DNA of 64,000 nucleotides from Bradyrhizobium sp. CSA207 (GCF_029051685.1 NZ_JAACFT010000013.1:124001-188000); one strand, 5' to 3'. Positions 9,041 to 17,728 are shown, counted from the stretch's first letter. Numbers and translations: made by a program. The notes: a model not told the origin generated them from the letters alone.

Positions 9041-9868
9041 ATGGCGCAGAATTCAGGTCTGATGCAGGGACTGATGCAAGGCAAGCGCGGGGTGATCCTC
9101 GGCGTTGCCAACAACCGTTCGATCGCCTGGGGCATCGCCAAGGCATGCCATGCGGCCGGCGCCGAGCTCGCCTTCACCTACCAGGGCGATGCGCTGAAGA
9201 AGCGCGTCGAGCCGCTCGCCGCCGAGATCGGCGGCCTCGTGCTCGGCCATTGCGACGTCACCGATGCCGCGACCATCGACGCGGCGTTCGCGGTGCTGCA
9301 GGAGAAGTGGGGCAAGATCGACTTCCTGGTGCACGCGATCGCCTATGGCGAGCAGCTCGACGGCCGTTACGTCGACACCACGCAGGAGAATTTCACCAAG
9401 TCGATGCTGATCTCCTGCTATTCGCTGACCGCGGTCACGCAGCGCGCGGAGAAGCTGATGACCGACGGCGGTTCGATCATCACGCTCAGTTATTACGGCG
9501 CCGAGAAGTGGATGCCGCATTACAACGTGATGGGCGTGGCAAAAGCTGCGCTGGAGGCCAGCGTGCGCTATCTCGCTGCCGATCTCGGCGAGAAGAACAT
9601 CCGCGTCAACGCGATTTCGGCGGGGCCGATCAAGACGCTCGCCGCCTCCGGCATCGGCGATTTCCGCTATATCCTGAAGTGGAACGAGCACAACGCGCCG
9701 ATGCGCCGCAACGTGTCCACCGAAGACGTCGGCGGCAGCGCGCTGTATTTCCTCTCCGACCTGTCGCGCGGCGTCACCGGCGAGGTGCATCACGTCGATT
9801 CCGGCTATCATGTGCTGGGCATGAAGCGCCCCGATGCGCCGGACATTTCGCTGGGTGGCAAGGACTAG
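9041..9868 (+). CDS. fabI: Enoyl-[acyl-carrier-protein] reductase (NADH)
   Basis: A 275-residue FabI. It has the N-terminal GVANNRSIAWGIA cofactor loop, SYYGAEKWMPHYNVMGVAKA with the FabI-type Tyr161-x6-Lys168 pair, and the C-terminal HHVDSGYHVLGM. It reduces trans-2-enoyl-ACP to acyl-ACP, the last step of each fatty-acid elongation cycle, and belongs to the triclosan-binding class. It is divergent from the sigma gene and followed by a palindromic repeat and a histidine phosphatase gene. Confidence 0.97.
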   Translation: MAQNSGLMQGLMQGKRGVILGVANNRSIAWGIAKACHAAGAELAFTYQGDALKKRVEPLAAEIGGLVLGHCDVTDAATIDAAFAVLQEKWGKIDFLVHAIAYGEQLDGRYVDTTQENFTKSMLISCYSLTAVTQRAEKLMTDGGSIITLSYYGAEKWMPHYNVMGVAKAALEASVRYLAADLGEKNIRVNAISAGPIKTLAASGIGDFRYILKWNEHNAPMRRNVSTEDVGGSALYFLSDLSRGVTGEVHHVDSGYHVLGMKRPDAPDISLGGKD

Positions 9869-9916
9869 AGCATGATCCGGAAAAGTGGGTACCGGTTTTC
9901 CGACAAGATCATGCTC
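9868..9916. repeat. Short palindromic intergenic repeat
   Basis: A near-perfect 49-bp palindrome directly after the fabI stop codon: GAGCATGATC at 9868-9877 mirrored by GATCATGCTC at 9907-9916, with inner GGAAAA/TTTTCC arms. The GAGCATGATCCGGAAAA sequence is a widely dispersed element in Bradyrhizobium-like genomes. It may form an mRNA hairpin between fabI and the next gene. It has no U run. Confidence 0.8.
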
Positions 9917-9940
9917 AAGCAAGAAAACTAACTTCCTGAA

Positions 9941-10540
9941 ATGCCCGTGCCCACGACCTACTTTCTTCGCCATGGCGAGACCGAGTGGAATGCGCTCGGA
10001 CGGCTCCAGGGCACCAAGGACGTTCCGCTCAATGCGCGGGGCCGCGGGCAGGCGGTGCATGCCGCGGGCGTGCTGGCGGACCTCTTCAAGCGCGACGGGA
10101 AGGACAAGGCGGCGCTGCCTTACGTGTCGAGCCCGCTCGGCCGTGCGCGCATGACCATGGAACTTGTGCGCGGCAGCCTCGAACTACCGCCTGCCGACTA
10201 TTCGCTCGACGATCGCCTGCGCGAGATCGGCTACGGCGTCTGGGAGGGGCTGACGCTGGCCGAAAGCGAGGCAGCCGATCCCGACGTCTATGCAAACCGC
10301 CTCGCCGACAAATGGACGGTGGCGCCAGCGGGGGGCGAGACCTATGCGGCCGTGCAGCTGCGCATGCTCGACTGGTACGAGTCGCTGCTGATTGACACGG
10401 TCGCAGTCGCCCACGGCGGTACCTGCCGGGCCCTGATGGTTGCGCTCGGCATCGAAACCCCGGCCAGCGCCGCCGAGCTCTATATCGAGCAGGGCGCCGT
10501 CTATGTCTTCCGCGACGGGCGACTGGAGAAGTATAGTTAA
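9941..10540 (+). CDS. Histidine phosphatase family protein (phosphoglycerate-mutase-like)
   Basis: A 199-residue branch-1 histidine phosphatase. The phosphohistidine motif LRHGETEWN is at residues 9-17. VSSPLGRARMT gives the second arginine, REIGYGVWEG is conserved, and VAHGGTCRAL carries the second catalytic histidine. It is too short for a cofactor-dependent glycolytic mutase with its usual inserts, so a general small-molecule phosphatase is likelier. It sits between fabI and aroC on the same strand. Confidence 0.9.
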   Translation: MPVPTTYFLRHGETEWNALGRLQGTKDVPLNARGRGQAVHAAGVLADLFKRDGKDKAALPYVSSPLGRARMTMELVRGSLELPPADYSLDDRLREIGYGVWEGLTLAESEAADPDVYANRLADKWTVAPAGGETYAAVQLRMLDWYESLLIDTVAVAHGGTCRALMVALGIETPASAAELYIEQGAVYVFRDGRLEKYS

Positions 10541-10627
10541 GTCCTGCGAGCATCATCCGGGGCGGTGCTGCGGTTTGACCCCCGGCCCCTCGCGCGTTAC
10601 CACACGCCGGAACCAAGCGAGCAGCGC

Positions 10628-11716
10628 ATGTCCTTCAACACCTTCGGCCACATGTTCCGCGTGACCACCTTTGGCGAGAGCCATGGGGTGGCGATCGGCT
10701 GCGTGGTCGACGGCTGTCCGCCGCTGATCCCGCTCACCGAGGCCGATATCCAGCAGGACCTCGACCGCCGCCGGCCCGGCCAGTCGCGCTTCACGACCCA
10801 GCGCCAGGAGCCGGACCAGGTCAAGATCCTGTCCGGCGTGATGGCGCATCCCGAAACCGGCGTTCAGGTGACGACCGGCACACCGATCGGGCTTTTGATC
10901 GAGAACACCGACCAGCGCTCCAAGGACTATTCCGAGATCAAGGACAAGTTTCGCCCGGGCCACGCCGACTTCACCTACGAGGCCAAATACGGCCTGCGCG
11001 ATTATCGCGGCGGCGGGCGCTCATCCGCGCGCGAGACCGCCACGCGGGTTGCCGCCGGCGCGATCGCGCGAAAGGTGCTGCCAGACGTCAAAGTGCGCGG
11101 CGCGCTGGTGCAGATGGGCCCGCACAAGATCGATCGCGACAAATGGGACTGGGACGAGATCGCTAACAATCCGTTCTTCTGTCCCGACAAGGACAAGGCG
11201 GCGTTCTTCGAGAGCTATCTCGACGACATCCGCAAGAGCGGCTCCTCGATCGGCGCAGTGCTCGAGATCGTCGCCGAGGGTGTGCCGGCAGGATTGGGCG
11301 CGCCGATCTACGCCAAGCTCGATGCCGAGCTCGCCTCCGCGATGATGAGCATCAACGCGGTGAAGGGTGTCGAGATCGGCGCCGGCTTTGGCGCCGCCGA
11401 ACTCACCGGCGAGGAGAACGCGGACGAGATGCGCACCGGCAACGACGGCACGCGCTTCTTATCCAACCATGCCGGCGGCGTTCTGGGCGGCATCTCCACG
11501 GGACAGCCGGTGGTGGTGCGCTTCGCCGTGAAGCCGACCTCGTCGATCCTCCAGCCGCGCCTGACTGTCGATCGCCACGGCGCCGACACCGAGATCATGA
11601 CCAAGGGCCGCCACGACCCCTGCGTCGGCATCCGCGCCGTCCCGGTCGGCGAAGCCATGATGGCCTGCGTGCTGGCCGATCACTTCTTGCGCGATCGCGG
11701 CCAGGTGGGACGTTGA
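10628..11716 (+). CDS. aroC: Chorismate synthase
   Basis: A 362-residue AroC of normal length. It begins [20 protein letters not shown] and has the signatures [50 protein letters not shown] and the C-terminal [18 protein letters not shown]. It converts 5-enolpyruvylshikimate 3-phosphate to chorismate with reduced FMN, the seventh step of the shikimate pathway. The ATG at 10628 matches the family N-terminus; the upstream extension does not. Confidence 0.98.
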   Translation: MSFNTFGHMFRVTTFGESHGVAIGCVVDGCPPLIPLTEADIQQDLDRRRPGQSRFTTQRQEPDQVKILSGVMAHPETGVQVTTGTPIGLLIENTDQRSKDYSEIKDKFRPGHADFTYEAKYGLRDYRGGGRSSARETATRVAAGAIARKVLPDVKVRGALVQMGPHKIDRDKWDWDEIANNPFFCPDKDKAAFFESYLDDIRKSGSSIGAVLEIVAEGVPAGLGAPIYAKLDAELASAMMSINAVKGVEIGAGFGAAELTGEENADEMRTGNDGTRFLSNHAGGVLGGISTGQPVVVRFAVKPTSSILQPRLTVDRHGADTEIMTKGRHDPCVGIRAVPVGEAMMACVLADHFLRDRGQVGR

Positions 11717-11778
11717 TGTCGCGGTACTAGCCCACCGCGCAGCTTGACGATCCCACAACTTCGTCCGCAAATGCGGTC

Positions 11779-12969
11779 ATGGAAACCTCCGAGCTCCAGC
11801 GCACCATCAATTGGCTGATCGACGGCGCCTGGTCGTCGAAGGCCCCGGCCGAGATGACTGCGGAAGCCTGCGAACGTATGGTCGCAGCGGGTCTGCCGTT
11901 ATGGCGGTTCGGCATCTTCATCCGCACGCTGCATCCCGAAATTTTCGGCCGCAACTTCATCTGGCGGGAGGGGCAGGAGGTCGAGATCGGCACGGCCGAT
12001 TTCGAGATCCTGGAGACGCCGGAATTCGCCAGAAGTCCTCTGCGGGTCGTATTCGAACAGGGACTGGAGGTGCGGGGCCGCATGGACGACCCCGACAGCA
12101 AGCGCTTTCCGTTCCTCGACGACATGCGCGCCGAAGGCGTGACCGACTACGTCGCGACGCCAATGCGGTTTCTCGACGGCTCGGTCCACGCGACGAGCTG
12201 GACCACGCGCCATCCAGGCGGCTTTAGCGATGAACACATCGCGGCGATTCACGCCATCATCAAACCGCTCGCGCGCGTCAGCGAGATCATCAGCCTGCGC
12301 CGCACCGCCGAGATGCTGCTCGACACCTATGTCGGCAATCGCGCCGGCGCGCGCATCCTCGGCGGCCAGATCCGCCGCGGCCACAACGACACCATGCAGG
12401 CCGCGATCTGGCTGTCAGATTTGCGCGGCTTCACCGCGCTGTCGGACCGGCTGCCGGCCGAGACGGTGGTCGAGATCCTCAACCAATACTTCGACTGCCA
12501 GGTGACCGCGATCCGGGGCCACGGCGGCGAGGTGCTGAAATTCATGGGCGACGGCCTGCTCGCGGTGTTCCCGATCGACGAATATGTCGGCGACGCGGCT
12601 CATGTCTGTTCGCGCGTGCTGGAGGCCGCTCGCGAATCGCGCGCCAGCGTCGAAGCGCTCGCGTTTCCGGTCGGCGACGCCATCGAGCGCTTCCGCTTTG
12701 GCGTCGCGCTGCATGTCGGCAACATCCTCTACGGCAATATCGGGGGCGGCAACCGGCTCGACTTCACTTGCATCGGCCCCGCGGTCAATCTGGCGGCACG
12801 GCTGGAGAAGATCGCGGGCCGGTCGGGACGGACCGTCGTGGCGTCGGAAGGCTTTGCCAATGTCTGCCGCCACGACTGGCGAGAGCTTGGTGAATTTCCT
12901 ATCGCGGGATTTTCCAAGGCGCAGCGCGTGTATGGACTGGACGAAGAGACGCCCGTCGTGATGGCCTGA
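11779..12969 (+). CDS. Class III adenylate/guanylate cyclase
   Basis: A 396-residue protein. Residues ~1-170 form a sensory region without predicted membrane helices (HPEIFGRNFIWREG; a GAF-like fold is possible but unproven). The class III catalytic domain spans ~205-385, with metal-binding aspartates in WLSDLRGFT (Asp214) and KFMGDGLLAVF (Asp258), then VGNILYGNIGGGNRLDFTCIGPAVNLAARLE. Both metal residues are present, so it should be active, most likely making cAMP in the cytoplasm. Rhizobia carry many such cyclases; the ligand of this one is unknown. Confidence 0.92.
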   Translation: METSELQRTINWLIDGAWSSKAPAEMTAEACERMVAAGLPLWRFGIFIRTLHPEIFGRNFIWREGQEVEIGTADFEILETPEFARSPLRVVFEQGLEVRGRMDDPDSKRFPFLDDMRAEGVTDYVATPMRFLDGSVHATSWTTRHPGGFSDEHIAAIHAIIKPLARVSEIISLRRTAEMLLDTYVGNRAGARILGGQIRRGHNDTMQAAIWLSDLRGFTALSDRLPAETVVEILNQYFDCQVTAIRGHGGEVLKFMGDGLLAVFPIDEYVGDAAHVCSRVLEAARESRASVEALAFPVGDAIERFRFGVALHVGNILYGNIGGGNRLDFTCIGPAVNLAARLEKIAGRSGRTVVASEGFANVCRHDWRELGEFPIAGFSKAQRVYGLDEETPVVMA

Positions 12970-13028
12970 GGCCGGTCGCGATGGCGGAACAGCCAGGCTA
13001 TTGTTGGCCCGAAGCAACGAGTCCCTTC

Positions 13029-13571
13029 ATGACCGTCGAATTCCGCCAGATCCAGATCGCCGACACGGACGCCTTTCGGGCCGCCGTCGATGTCGTTGCC
13101 CGCGAGCGCAGGTACGTCGCATTTGTCGAGGCTCCCCCGATCGAACAGGTCCGCGCATTCGTTCAGCGCAACGTCGAGCGCGGCTACCCGCAGATCGTCG
13201 CCGTCATGGACGGCGCTGTGGTTGGATGGTGCAACGTGCCGCCTGCCAGCCGCGCCGTCTCGGCTCATGTCGGCGATCTCTTCATGGGAGTTCTGCCGGA
13301 AGTCAGAGGCAGAGGATTTGGCGAAAGGCTGCTGCGGGATGCTGTACAAGCCTCGGACGCGTTCGGATTCCGGCGCATCGAGCTCGGCGTGTTCGCAACC
13401 AACATTGCCGCGGCAGCGCTCTATCGGAAGATTGGATTTGTTGAGGAGGGTACCAGGCGGATGGCTATCCTGATCGACGGAACTTATCATGACGAAATCA
13501 TCATGGCGCGCCTCAAGAGCCAGCCTGACGCGCCCTATTCCTCCGGCTCCGTCGTGAACAGCAGCGGATAG
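13029..13571 (+). CDS. GNAT-family N-acetyltransferase
   Basis: A 180-residue GNAT protein from the ATG at 13029 (MTVEFRQIQIADTDAF). The acetyl-CoA motif is LPEVRGRGFGERLLRDAV, followed by GFRRIELGVFATNIAAAALYRKIGFVEEGT. That is characteristic of the RimJ/RimL-like or ribosomal-protein-type acetyltransferases, but the acceptor is not deducible. An upstream ATG at 12981 would add 16 residues of weak sequence. Its last 37 bases overlap the 3' end of clpS on the other strand. Confidence 0.88.
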   Translation: MTVEFRQIQIADTDAFRAAVDVVARERRYVAFVEAPPIEQVRAFVQRNVERGYPQIVAVMDGAVVGWCNVPPASRAVSAHVGDLFMGVLPEVRGRGFGERLLRDAVQASDAFGFRRIELGVFATNIAAAALYRKIGFVEEGTRRMAILIDGTYHDEIIMARLKSQPDAPYSSGSVVNSSG

Positions 13572-13840
13572 CCCTTGGCGCGGCCTGCATCCGTTGCACG
13601 CGTCGCCTTGGTTTCGGCGACGTCCCTGGTAAACACGGCGACCACGCAGGCGCCCAGCTTGTGCGCGGTGATCATCACCTTGTAGGCCTGATCCTCCGTC
13701 ATCCGGAATTCCGCCTTGAGTATCATGGTCACGAACTCACGCGGGGTGTAGTCGTCGTTGATCAGGATGACCTTGTGCAGCTTCGGCCGCTCGACCTTGG
13801 TCTTCGTCCGGGTCTTCGGCTTGGTAACAATGTCGTTCAT
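13535..13840 (-). CDS. clpS: ATP-dependent Clp protease adaptor ClpS
   Basis: A 101-residue ClpS. A flexible Lys/Thr-rich N-terminus (residues 1-20) is followed by HKVILINDDYTPREFVTMIL, where the DDYTP stretch lines the pocket for N-degron residues. GACVVAVFTRDVAETKAT forms the ClpA-binding face. It delivers N-end-rule substrates to ClpAP. Its short C-terminus (TTEPEE) and the convergent GNAT gene share bases. It lies 45 bp downstream of DUF190 of the fluoride operon, but I see no evidence that the two are functionally linked. Confidence 0.95.
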   Translation of the reverse strand: MNDIVTKPKTRTKTKVERPKLHKVILINDDYTPREFVTMILKAEFRMTEDQAYKVMITAHKLGACVVAVFTRDVAETKATRATDAGRAKGYPLLFTTEPEE

Positions 13841-13885
13841 TCCGCCTCCTGAAACGGCGGGCGTCTCTCGGTTCCAGCCGCGGCG

Positions 13886-14227
13886 TCAGCCCGCGGCCTT
13901 CTCACCATATTGCAGGACCTGCACCTTCTCCAAGGTGATCAGCCCGCTCGACATCATGCCATCCAGGATGGGCAGGAATGCGTTGATGTTATCCTCGCTG
14001 TCGACGATTTCGATCAGCAGCGGCAGATCCTCCGACAGCCGCAGGATTTTCGAGGTGTGCAGCCGGCTCGACTTGCCGAAGCCCATGGGGCCGCGCAGCA
14101 CCGTGGCGCCGGCGAGGTGCTGCTCGCGCGCCTTCATCACGATCGCCTCATAAAGCGGCTTGCCGTCGCAATGGTCGCTCTCGCCGATGAAGATCCGGAG
14201 CAAAACTGCCTGATTGGGAATTTGCAT
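13886..14227 (-). CDS. DUF190 protein, last gene of the fluoride operon
   Basis: A 113-residue DUF190 (PII-like fold) protein: MQIPNQAVLLRIFIGESDHCDGKPLYEAIVMKAREQHLAGATVLRGPMGFG, then LSEDLPLLIEIVDSEDNINAFLPIL. DUF190 genes often sit beside crcB, and a regulatory or ligand-sensing role in fluoride export has been proposed for that reason only. The start at 14227 lies 2 bp after the upstream crcB stop, so it is translated as part of the same message. Confidence 0.88.
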   Translation of the reverse strand: MQIPNQAVLLRIFIGESDHCDGKPLYEAIVMKAREQHLAGATVLRGPMGFGKSSRLHTSKILRLSEDLPLLIEIVDSEDNINAFLPILDGMMSSGLITLEKVQVLQYGEKAAG

Positions 14228-14229
14228 GG

Positions 14230-14658
14230 TCAACTCCTTTTCAAACGGTTGTAGCGGCTCGCCATCATATGGCCGAGCCACACCGACGCCAGCCAGCAAA
14301 GGACGGACGCCGCGACATAGGCGAACGCAGTGTACTTCATGCCGCCATGGACCAGGCGGAAGGTCTCAAGGCTGAAGGCCGAGAAGGTGGTGTAGCCGCC
14401 GCAGAACCCGGTCATGACGAACTGCCGGTGTTCGGGCCGCGCCAGCATGCGCCCGTCCGGACCGGTCAGCGTCGCATAGAAGCCGATGATCAGGGATCCC
14501 GTGGCATTGATGAAGAGTGTCGCAAACGGAAAGCCGGGCCCTGTGTCGAGAGCGAAGGAGACCAGATAGCGCGTCAGCCCGCCGACGATGCTGCCGGCGG
14601 ATACCCAGGCATAGAGCATCGCGCTGCGCCAACGTTCGGTGGAGGAGGGAACATTCAC
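14230..14658 (-). CDS. crcB: Fluoride exporter CrcB/Fluc, second copy
   Basis: A 142-residue four-helix membrane protein with the Fluc landmarks: GGLTRYLVSF in helix 1, FATLFINATGSLIIGFYATL in helix 2 (conserved Asn), and FVMTGFCGGYTTFSAFSLET in helix 3 (the Gly/Thr/Phe break and phenylalanine track). CrcB forms dual-topology dimers that let fluoride leave the cell. Here it lies 6 bp after another crcB, so the two subunits probably form an antiparallel heterodimer. Confidence 0.95.
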   Translation of the reverse strand: MNVPSSTERWRSAMLYAWVSAGSIVGGLTRYLVSFALDTGPGFPFATLFINATGSLIIGFYATLTGPDGRMLARPEHRQFVMTGFCGGYTTFSAFSLETFRLVHGGMKYTAFAYVAASVLCWLASVWLGHMMASRYNRLKRS

Positions 14659-14664
14659 GTCTGA

Positions 14665-15054
14665 CTAGCCTCCAAGCGTGTCTGCAAGGAGGAAACCGCA
14701 GCTGACGGCGAAAAGGCAGAGCCCGACCGAAGCCACGATATTGCCGAGCGCAGCTCGCTGCTCGCCGTTACGCGCCAAGGTCAGCGTTTGCAGGCTGAAC
14801 GAGGACACGGTGGTGTAGCAGCCGAGAAAGCCTGTCACCGCGAACAGCCACGGATTGGGCGTTGCGAAGACCGAGGCGGGGTGCGTCGCCAGTGCGCCGA
14901 AGATGCCGATCAGGAAGGCGCCGGTGACGTTGATGGTCATGGTACCCCAGGGAAAGGTCTCGCCCAGCCGCCGCGCAATCGCGCCGGAGACGAAATATCG
15001 CGCGCAGCCGCCCAGCATGCTGCCGATCACGATCGCGATCACTCCGCTCAGCAC
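14665..15054 (-). CDS. crcB: Fluoride exporter CrcB/Fluc, first copy
   Basis: A 129-residue paralogue of the next gene: MLGGCARYFVSGAIARRLG, TMTINVTGAFLIGIFGAL, VTGFLGCYTTVSSFSLQT. Compared with its partner, the helix 3 motif reads GFLGCYTTVSSFS in place of GFCGGYTTFSAFS, so one phenylalanine of the track is Val; this fits a heterodimer in which the subunits are specialised. It starts 16 bp after the MFS gene stop and is covered by the fluoride riboswitch upstream of that gene. Confidence 0.94.
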   Translation of the reverse strand: MLSGVIAIVIGSMLGGCARYFVSGAIARRLGETFPWGTMTINVTGAFLIGIFGALATHPASVFATPNPWLFAVTGFLGCYTTVSSFSLQTLTLARNGEQRAALGNIVASVGLCLFAVSCGFLLADTLGG

Positions 15055-15070
15055 GACGAATGGTCCCCCC

Positions 15071-16282
15071 TCATCCCTTGCGCTCCACGCTCAGTCCATT
15101 GCCGATCACGAGCAGCCCAGCAAGCGCGACCAATGCGAAGCCAAGCCCGGCGAAGAAGGTGCCGACCGGACCGAAGGCGTCCCACAGCGCGCCGGCGATG
15201 ACGCTCGCGGCCAGCAATGCAATGCCGGTGAGCAGATTGAAATAGCCGAACGCAGTGCCGCGTAGATTGGGCGGCGCGGTGTCGGCGACGAGCGCCGAGA
15301 GCAGCCCTTGCGTCAATCCCATGTGCAGCCCCCACAGCACGACGCCGAGCGCCAGGCCCGCAAGGCTCGGCAGCAGCGCGAGCGCGAGATCGGCTCCCGC
15401 AAGAAAGACGAGGCCGAGCGCGAGCAGGCCGGTCCGGTTGATCCGGTCCGACAGCACGCCAGCCGGATAGGCCGACAGCGCGTACGCGATGTTCATCAGC
15501 ACCAGCACGGCGGGTATCCACATCGCGTTGAGGCCGATGTTCTGTGCCCGCAGGATCAAAAAGGCTTCGCTGAAGCGAGCAAGCGTGAAGACGATTCCAA
15601 CCGCGACGACGCGCCAGTACACCATTCCGAGTTGCCGCATCGCGGCGAGGTTAAGCGGATTTTTCGCGGGCTCCCGGCTTGCGTCAGGCTCGGGCTCGTT
15701 GACCGCAAACGCGATCAGGCCGAAGGACAAAAATGCCGGCAGCACGGCCACCCAGAACACCGCGGTAAAATTATCCGCGGTCCACCACATCAGGCCGATT
15801 GCCGCGAGCGGGCCGAGAAAGGCTCCGATCGTGTCGAGCGATTGCCGCAGGCCGAAGCTCGCGCCGCGCAGGCCCGCTGGCGCGATATCGGCGATCAGCG
15901 CATCGCGCGGCGCGCCGCGAATGCCCTTGCCGACGCGGTCGATGAAGCGCGCCGCGACCAGCCATCCGACGCTGGGCGCGAGCGGGAACAGCGGCTTGGT
16001 AAGAGCGGCGAGGCCGTAGCCGAGCGCGGCAAGCAGCTTGCGCCGGCCGAGCCAGTCCGACAGCGCGCCGGAGAAGATTTTTGTGATCGACGCGGTCGCC
16101 TCCGCGATGCCCTCGATGAAGCCGACGGTCAGCGTGGAGGCGCCGAGCACGGTGACGAGATAGACCGGCAGCAGCGCGTGGATCATCTCCGAGGAGATGT
16201 CCATCAGCATCGAGACGAAGCCGAGCACCCAGATCCCTCTGGGCAGTCCGGCGCGCGCGGCATTCGGTGTGGTCGTCGTCAC
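15071..16282 (-). CDS. MFS transporter, first gene of the fluoride-responsive operon
   Basis: A major facilitator with about 12 predicted helices and the MFS loop motif SDWLGRRKLLAALGYG. It belongs to the group with RFIDRVGKGIRGAPRDALIADI. I place the start at the GTG at 16282 (403 residues, VTTTTPNAARAGLPRGIWVLG), with GAAGG 8 bases upstream. A longer frame up to 16459 exists, but it runs through a riboswitch aptamer and its terminator, so it cannot be the true start. crcB follows after 16 bp. Its substrate is unknown; co-regulation suggests a role under fluoride stress. Confidence 0.85.
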   Translation of the reverse strand: MTTTTPNAARAGLPRGIWVLGFVSMLMDISSEMIHALLPVYLVTVLGASTLTVGFIEGIAEATASITKIFSGALSDWLGRRKLLAALGYGLAALTKPLFPLAPSVGWLVAARFIDRVGKGIRGAPRDALIADIAPAGLRGASFGLRQSLDTIGAFLGPLAAIGLMWWTADNFTAVFWVAVLPAFLSFGLIAFAVNEPEPDASREPAKNPLNLAAMRQLGMVYWRVVAVGIVFTLARFSEAFLILRAQNIGLNAMWIPAVLVLMNIAYALSAYPAGVLSDRINRTGLLALGLVFLAGADLALALLPSLAGLALGVVLWGLHMGLTQGLLSALVADTAPPNLRGTAFGYFNLLTGIALLAASVIAGALWDAFGPVGTFFAGLGFALVALAGLLVIGNGLSVERKG

Positions 16283-16320
16283 GTCCTGGCCTTCGTCCTC
16301 AGGCAAAAAGTCATCACGCA

Positions 16321-16346
16321 ACAAAAAACCCGCCATCGGCGGGTTT
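16321..16346 (-). terminator. Riboswitch expression-platform terminator
   Basis: A perfect 9-bp stem (AAACCCGCC/GGCGGGTTT) with a 3-base loop, followed on the minus strand by six T in a row. It lies 48 bases downstream of the fluoride aptamer and 39 bases before the MFS start codon, as expected for a transcription-attenuating riboswitch. It would be formed when fluoride is absent. Confidence 0.85.
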
Positions 16347-16393
16347 GTCCATGCTCCCGCCAAAGGCAGAGGCTCAAAAATCGCCTCGCCTCG

Positions 16394-16460
16394 AGCAGAA
16401 GTCATCAGCCAATTGCGATCATCGACCGCAGTGCAGTTGTCGGGGGACTCCATCCCCATC
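16394..16460 (-). ncRNA. Fluoride riboswitch (crcB motif) aptamer
   Basis: On the minus strand the RNA starts GGGGATGGAGTCCCC, matching the conserved 5' stem-loop of the crcB motif (GGNGATGGNGTNCNCC). It continues with GACAACTGC, a variable hairpin (GCGGTCGATGATCGC region), then GCTGATGACTTCTGC, the conserved 3' strand that forms the pseudoknot and closing helix. It stands in the leader of an operon holding two crcB genes and is followed by a terminator. The identification rests on motif reading; no covariance search was run. Confidence 0.9.
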
Positions 16461-16469
16461 TGTGCGGTC

Positions 16470-16497
16470 AGCCTAGCATGGAAATCGGGCCGGACAA
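16470..16497 (-). promoter_or_regulatory. Candidate promoter of the fluoride operon
   Basis: On the minus strand TTGTCC (16497-16492) and TAGGCT (16475-16470) are spaced by 16 bases. They would start transcription a few bases before the riboswitch aptamer. The match to a housekeeping promoter is moderate, but the placement is exactly what the leader needs. Confidence 0.45.
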
Positions 16498-16712
16498 TAG
16501 GGTGGGAGGATGCTGCTCATGTCATGCACGGCTTTAACCCGCGCATCCGGTGTGTTCCACCGTCATCGCGATGGCGAAACGGCGGCATCTTCGCGCAAGC
16601 GTACGACTCCGAACTCGTAAATTCCTAACTCGAATGTGAAGCACAAGCGATCTTCGCACTTTGCGGCAAGGCGATTGCATGTCACCATCGCGTCATACGA
16701 CGGGAGACTGCG

Positions 16713-17591
16713 ATGCGCTTGCTGTTCTCGATCGGGGCTGTGCTGGTGGCCGGCGTATTTGCCGGAGGGGACGTCGCGGGCATCGCGGCACCTGGACCTA
16801 AATCTGAGCGGCCCAAATTCGAAGCGCCTAAAAGCCAACCGCAGCAGCAAGCGGCCGACAAGGAGGCGCAGACGGTCGATGTCGAGCTGATCCTCGCGGT
16901 CGACGTCTCCTACTCCATGGACATGGACGAACTCGCGATCCAGCGCGAAGGCTACGCGCAGGCGATCCAGTCGAAGGAATTCCTGCAGGCGTTGAAGATG
17001 GGGCCCAACGGCCGGATCGCGGTGACCTATTTCGAGTGGGCCGCCTCGACCGACCAGAAGATCATCATTCCCTGGCGGCTGATCGACGGACCGGAGACCG
17101 CGGACGCCGTCGCCGCCGAAATCATGAAGACGCCGATCCGCCGCGCCTCGCGCACCTCGATCTCCGGCGCGATCACCTTCGCGATGCCGCTGTTCGACGA
17201 GGATCCCTATCGCGGGATCCGCCGCGTGATCGACATTTCCGGGGACGGCCCCAACAACAATGGCAGCCCGGTCACGGTGGCGCGCGACGCCGCGATCGAG
17301 AAGGGCATCGTCATCAACGGCCTGCCGATCATGGTCAAGGAGCCGTCCTACTCGACCATGGATATCGACAATCTCGACTATTACTATGAGGACTGCGTCA
17401 TCGGCGGCCCCGGCTCCTTCGTCATCACGATCAAGGACCGCGACAAGTTCAAGGAAGCGATCCGCACGAAGCTTCTGATGGAGGTCGCAGGCCTCAGGCC
17501 GGAGCGTCCCGTGATGCGCGTCGCGGACAAGGAGCCGCGCGTCAGTTGCTTGATCGGCGAGAAGATCTGGTCGGACCGCTGGGGGCGGTGA
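16713..17591 (+). CDS. DUF1194 (VWA-like) exported protein
   Basis: A 292-residue protein. An N-terminal signal peptide (RLLFSIGAVLVAGVFAGG) and a Pro/Gln/Lys-rich linker lead to a DUF1194 domain with a von Willebrand A-like metal site: LAVDVSYSMDMDE (DxSxS) near residue 64, then RASRTSISGAITFA and IDISGDGPNNNG. The domain probably binds a divalent metal and a partner protein in the periplasm or at the surface. It stands alone; no chaperone-type MoxR ATPase is nearby. The ATG at 16713 follows GGGAGA. Confidence 0.87.
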   Translation: MRLLFSIGAVLVAGVFAGGDVAGIAAPGPKSERPKFEAPKSQPQQQAADKEAQTVDVELILAVDVSYSMDMDELAIQREGYAQAIQSKEFLQALKMGPNGRIAVTYFEWAASTDQKIIIPWRLIDGPETADAVAAEIMKTPIRRASRTSISGAITFAMPLFDEDPYRGIRRVIDISGDGPNNNGSPVTVARDAAIEKGIVINGLPIMVKEPSYSTMDIDNLDYYYEDCVIGGPGSFVITIKDRDKFKEAIRTKLLMEVAGLRPERPVMRVADKEPRVSCLIGEKIWSDRWGR

Positions 17592-17728
17592 GACGCTACC
17601 CCCGAGGCGGTTGAATTTAACCGTTCGTTAATCGGTGAGTGGCCCTAATCCAGTTGTTTCCGTCAATAACCTGCTGACCGGCGCGCGGACGAAGTTGGGT
17701 TTGTCAGACGGGTCCGCCGAGCAATCCA

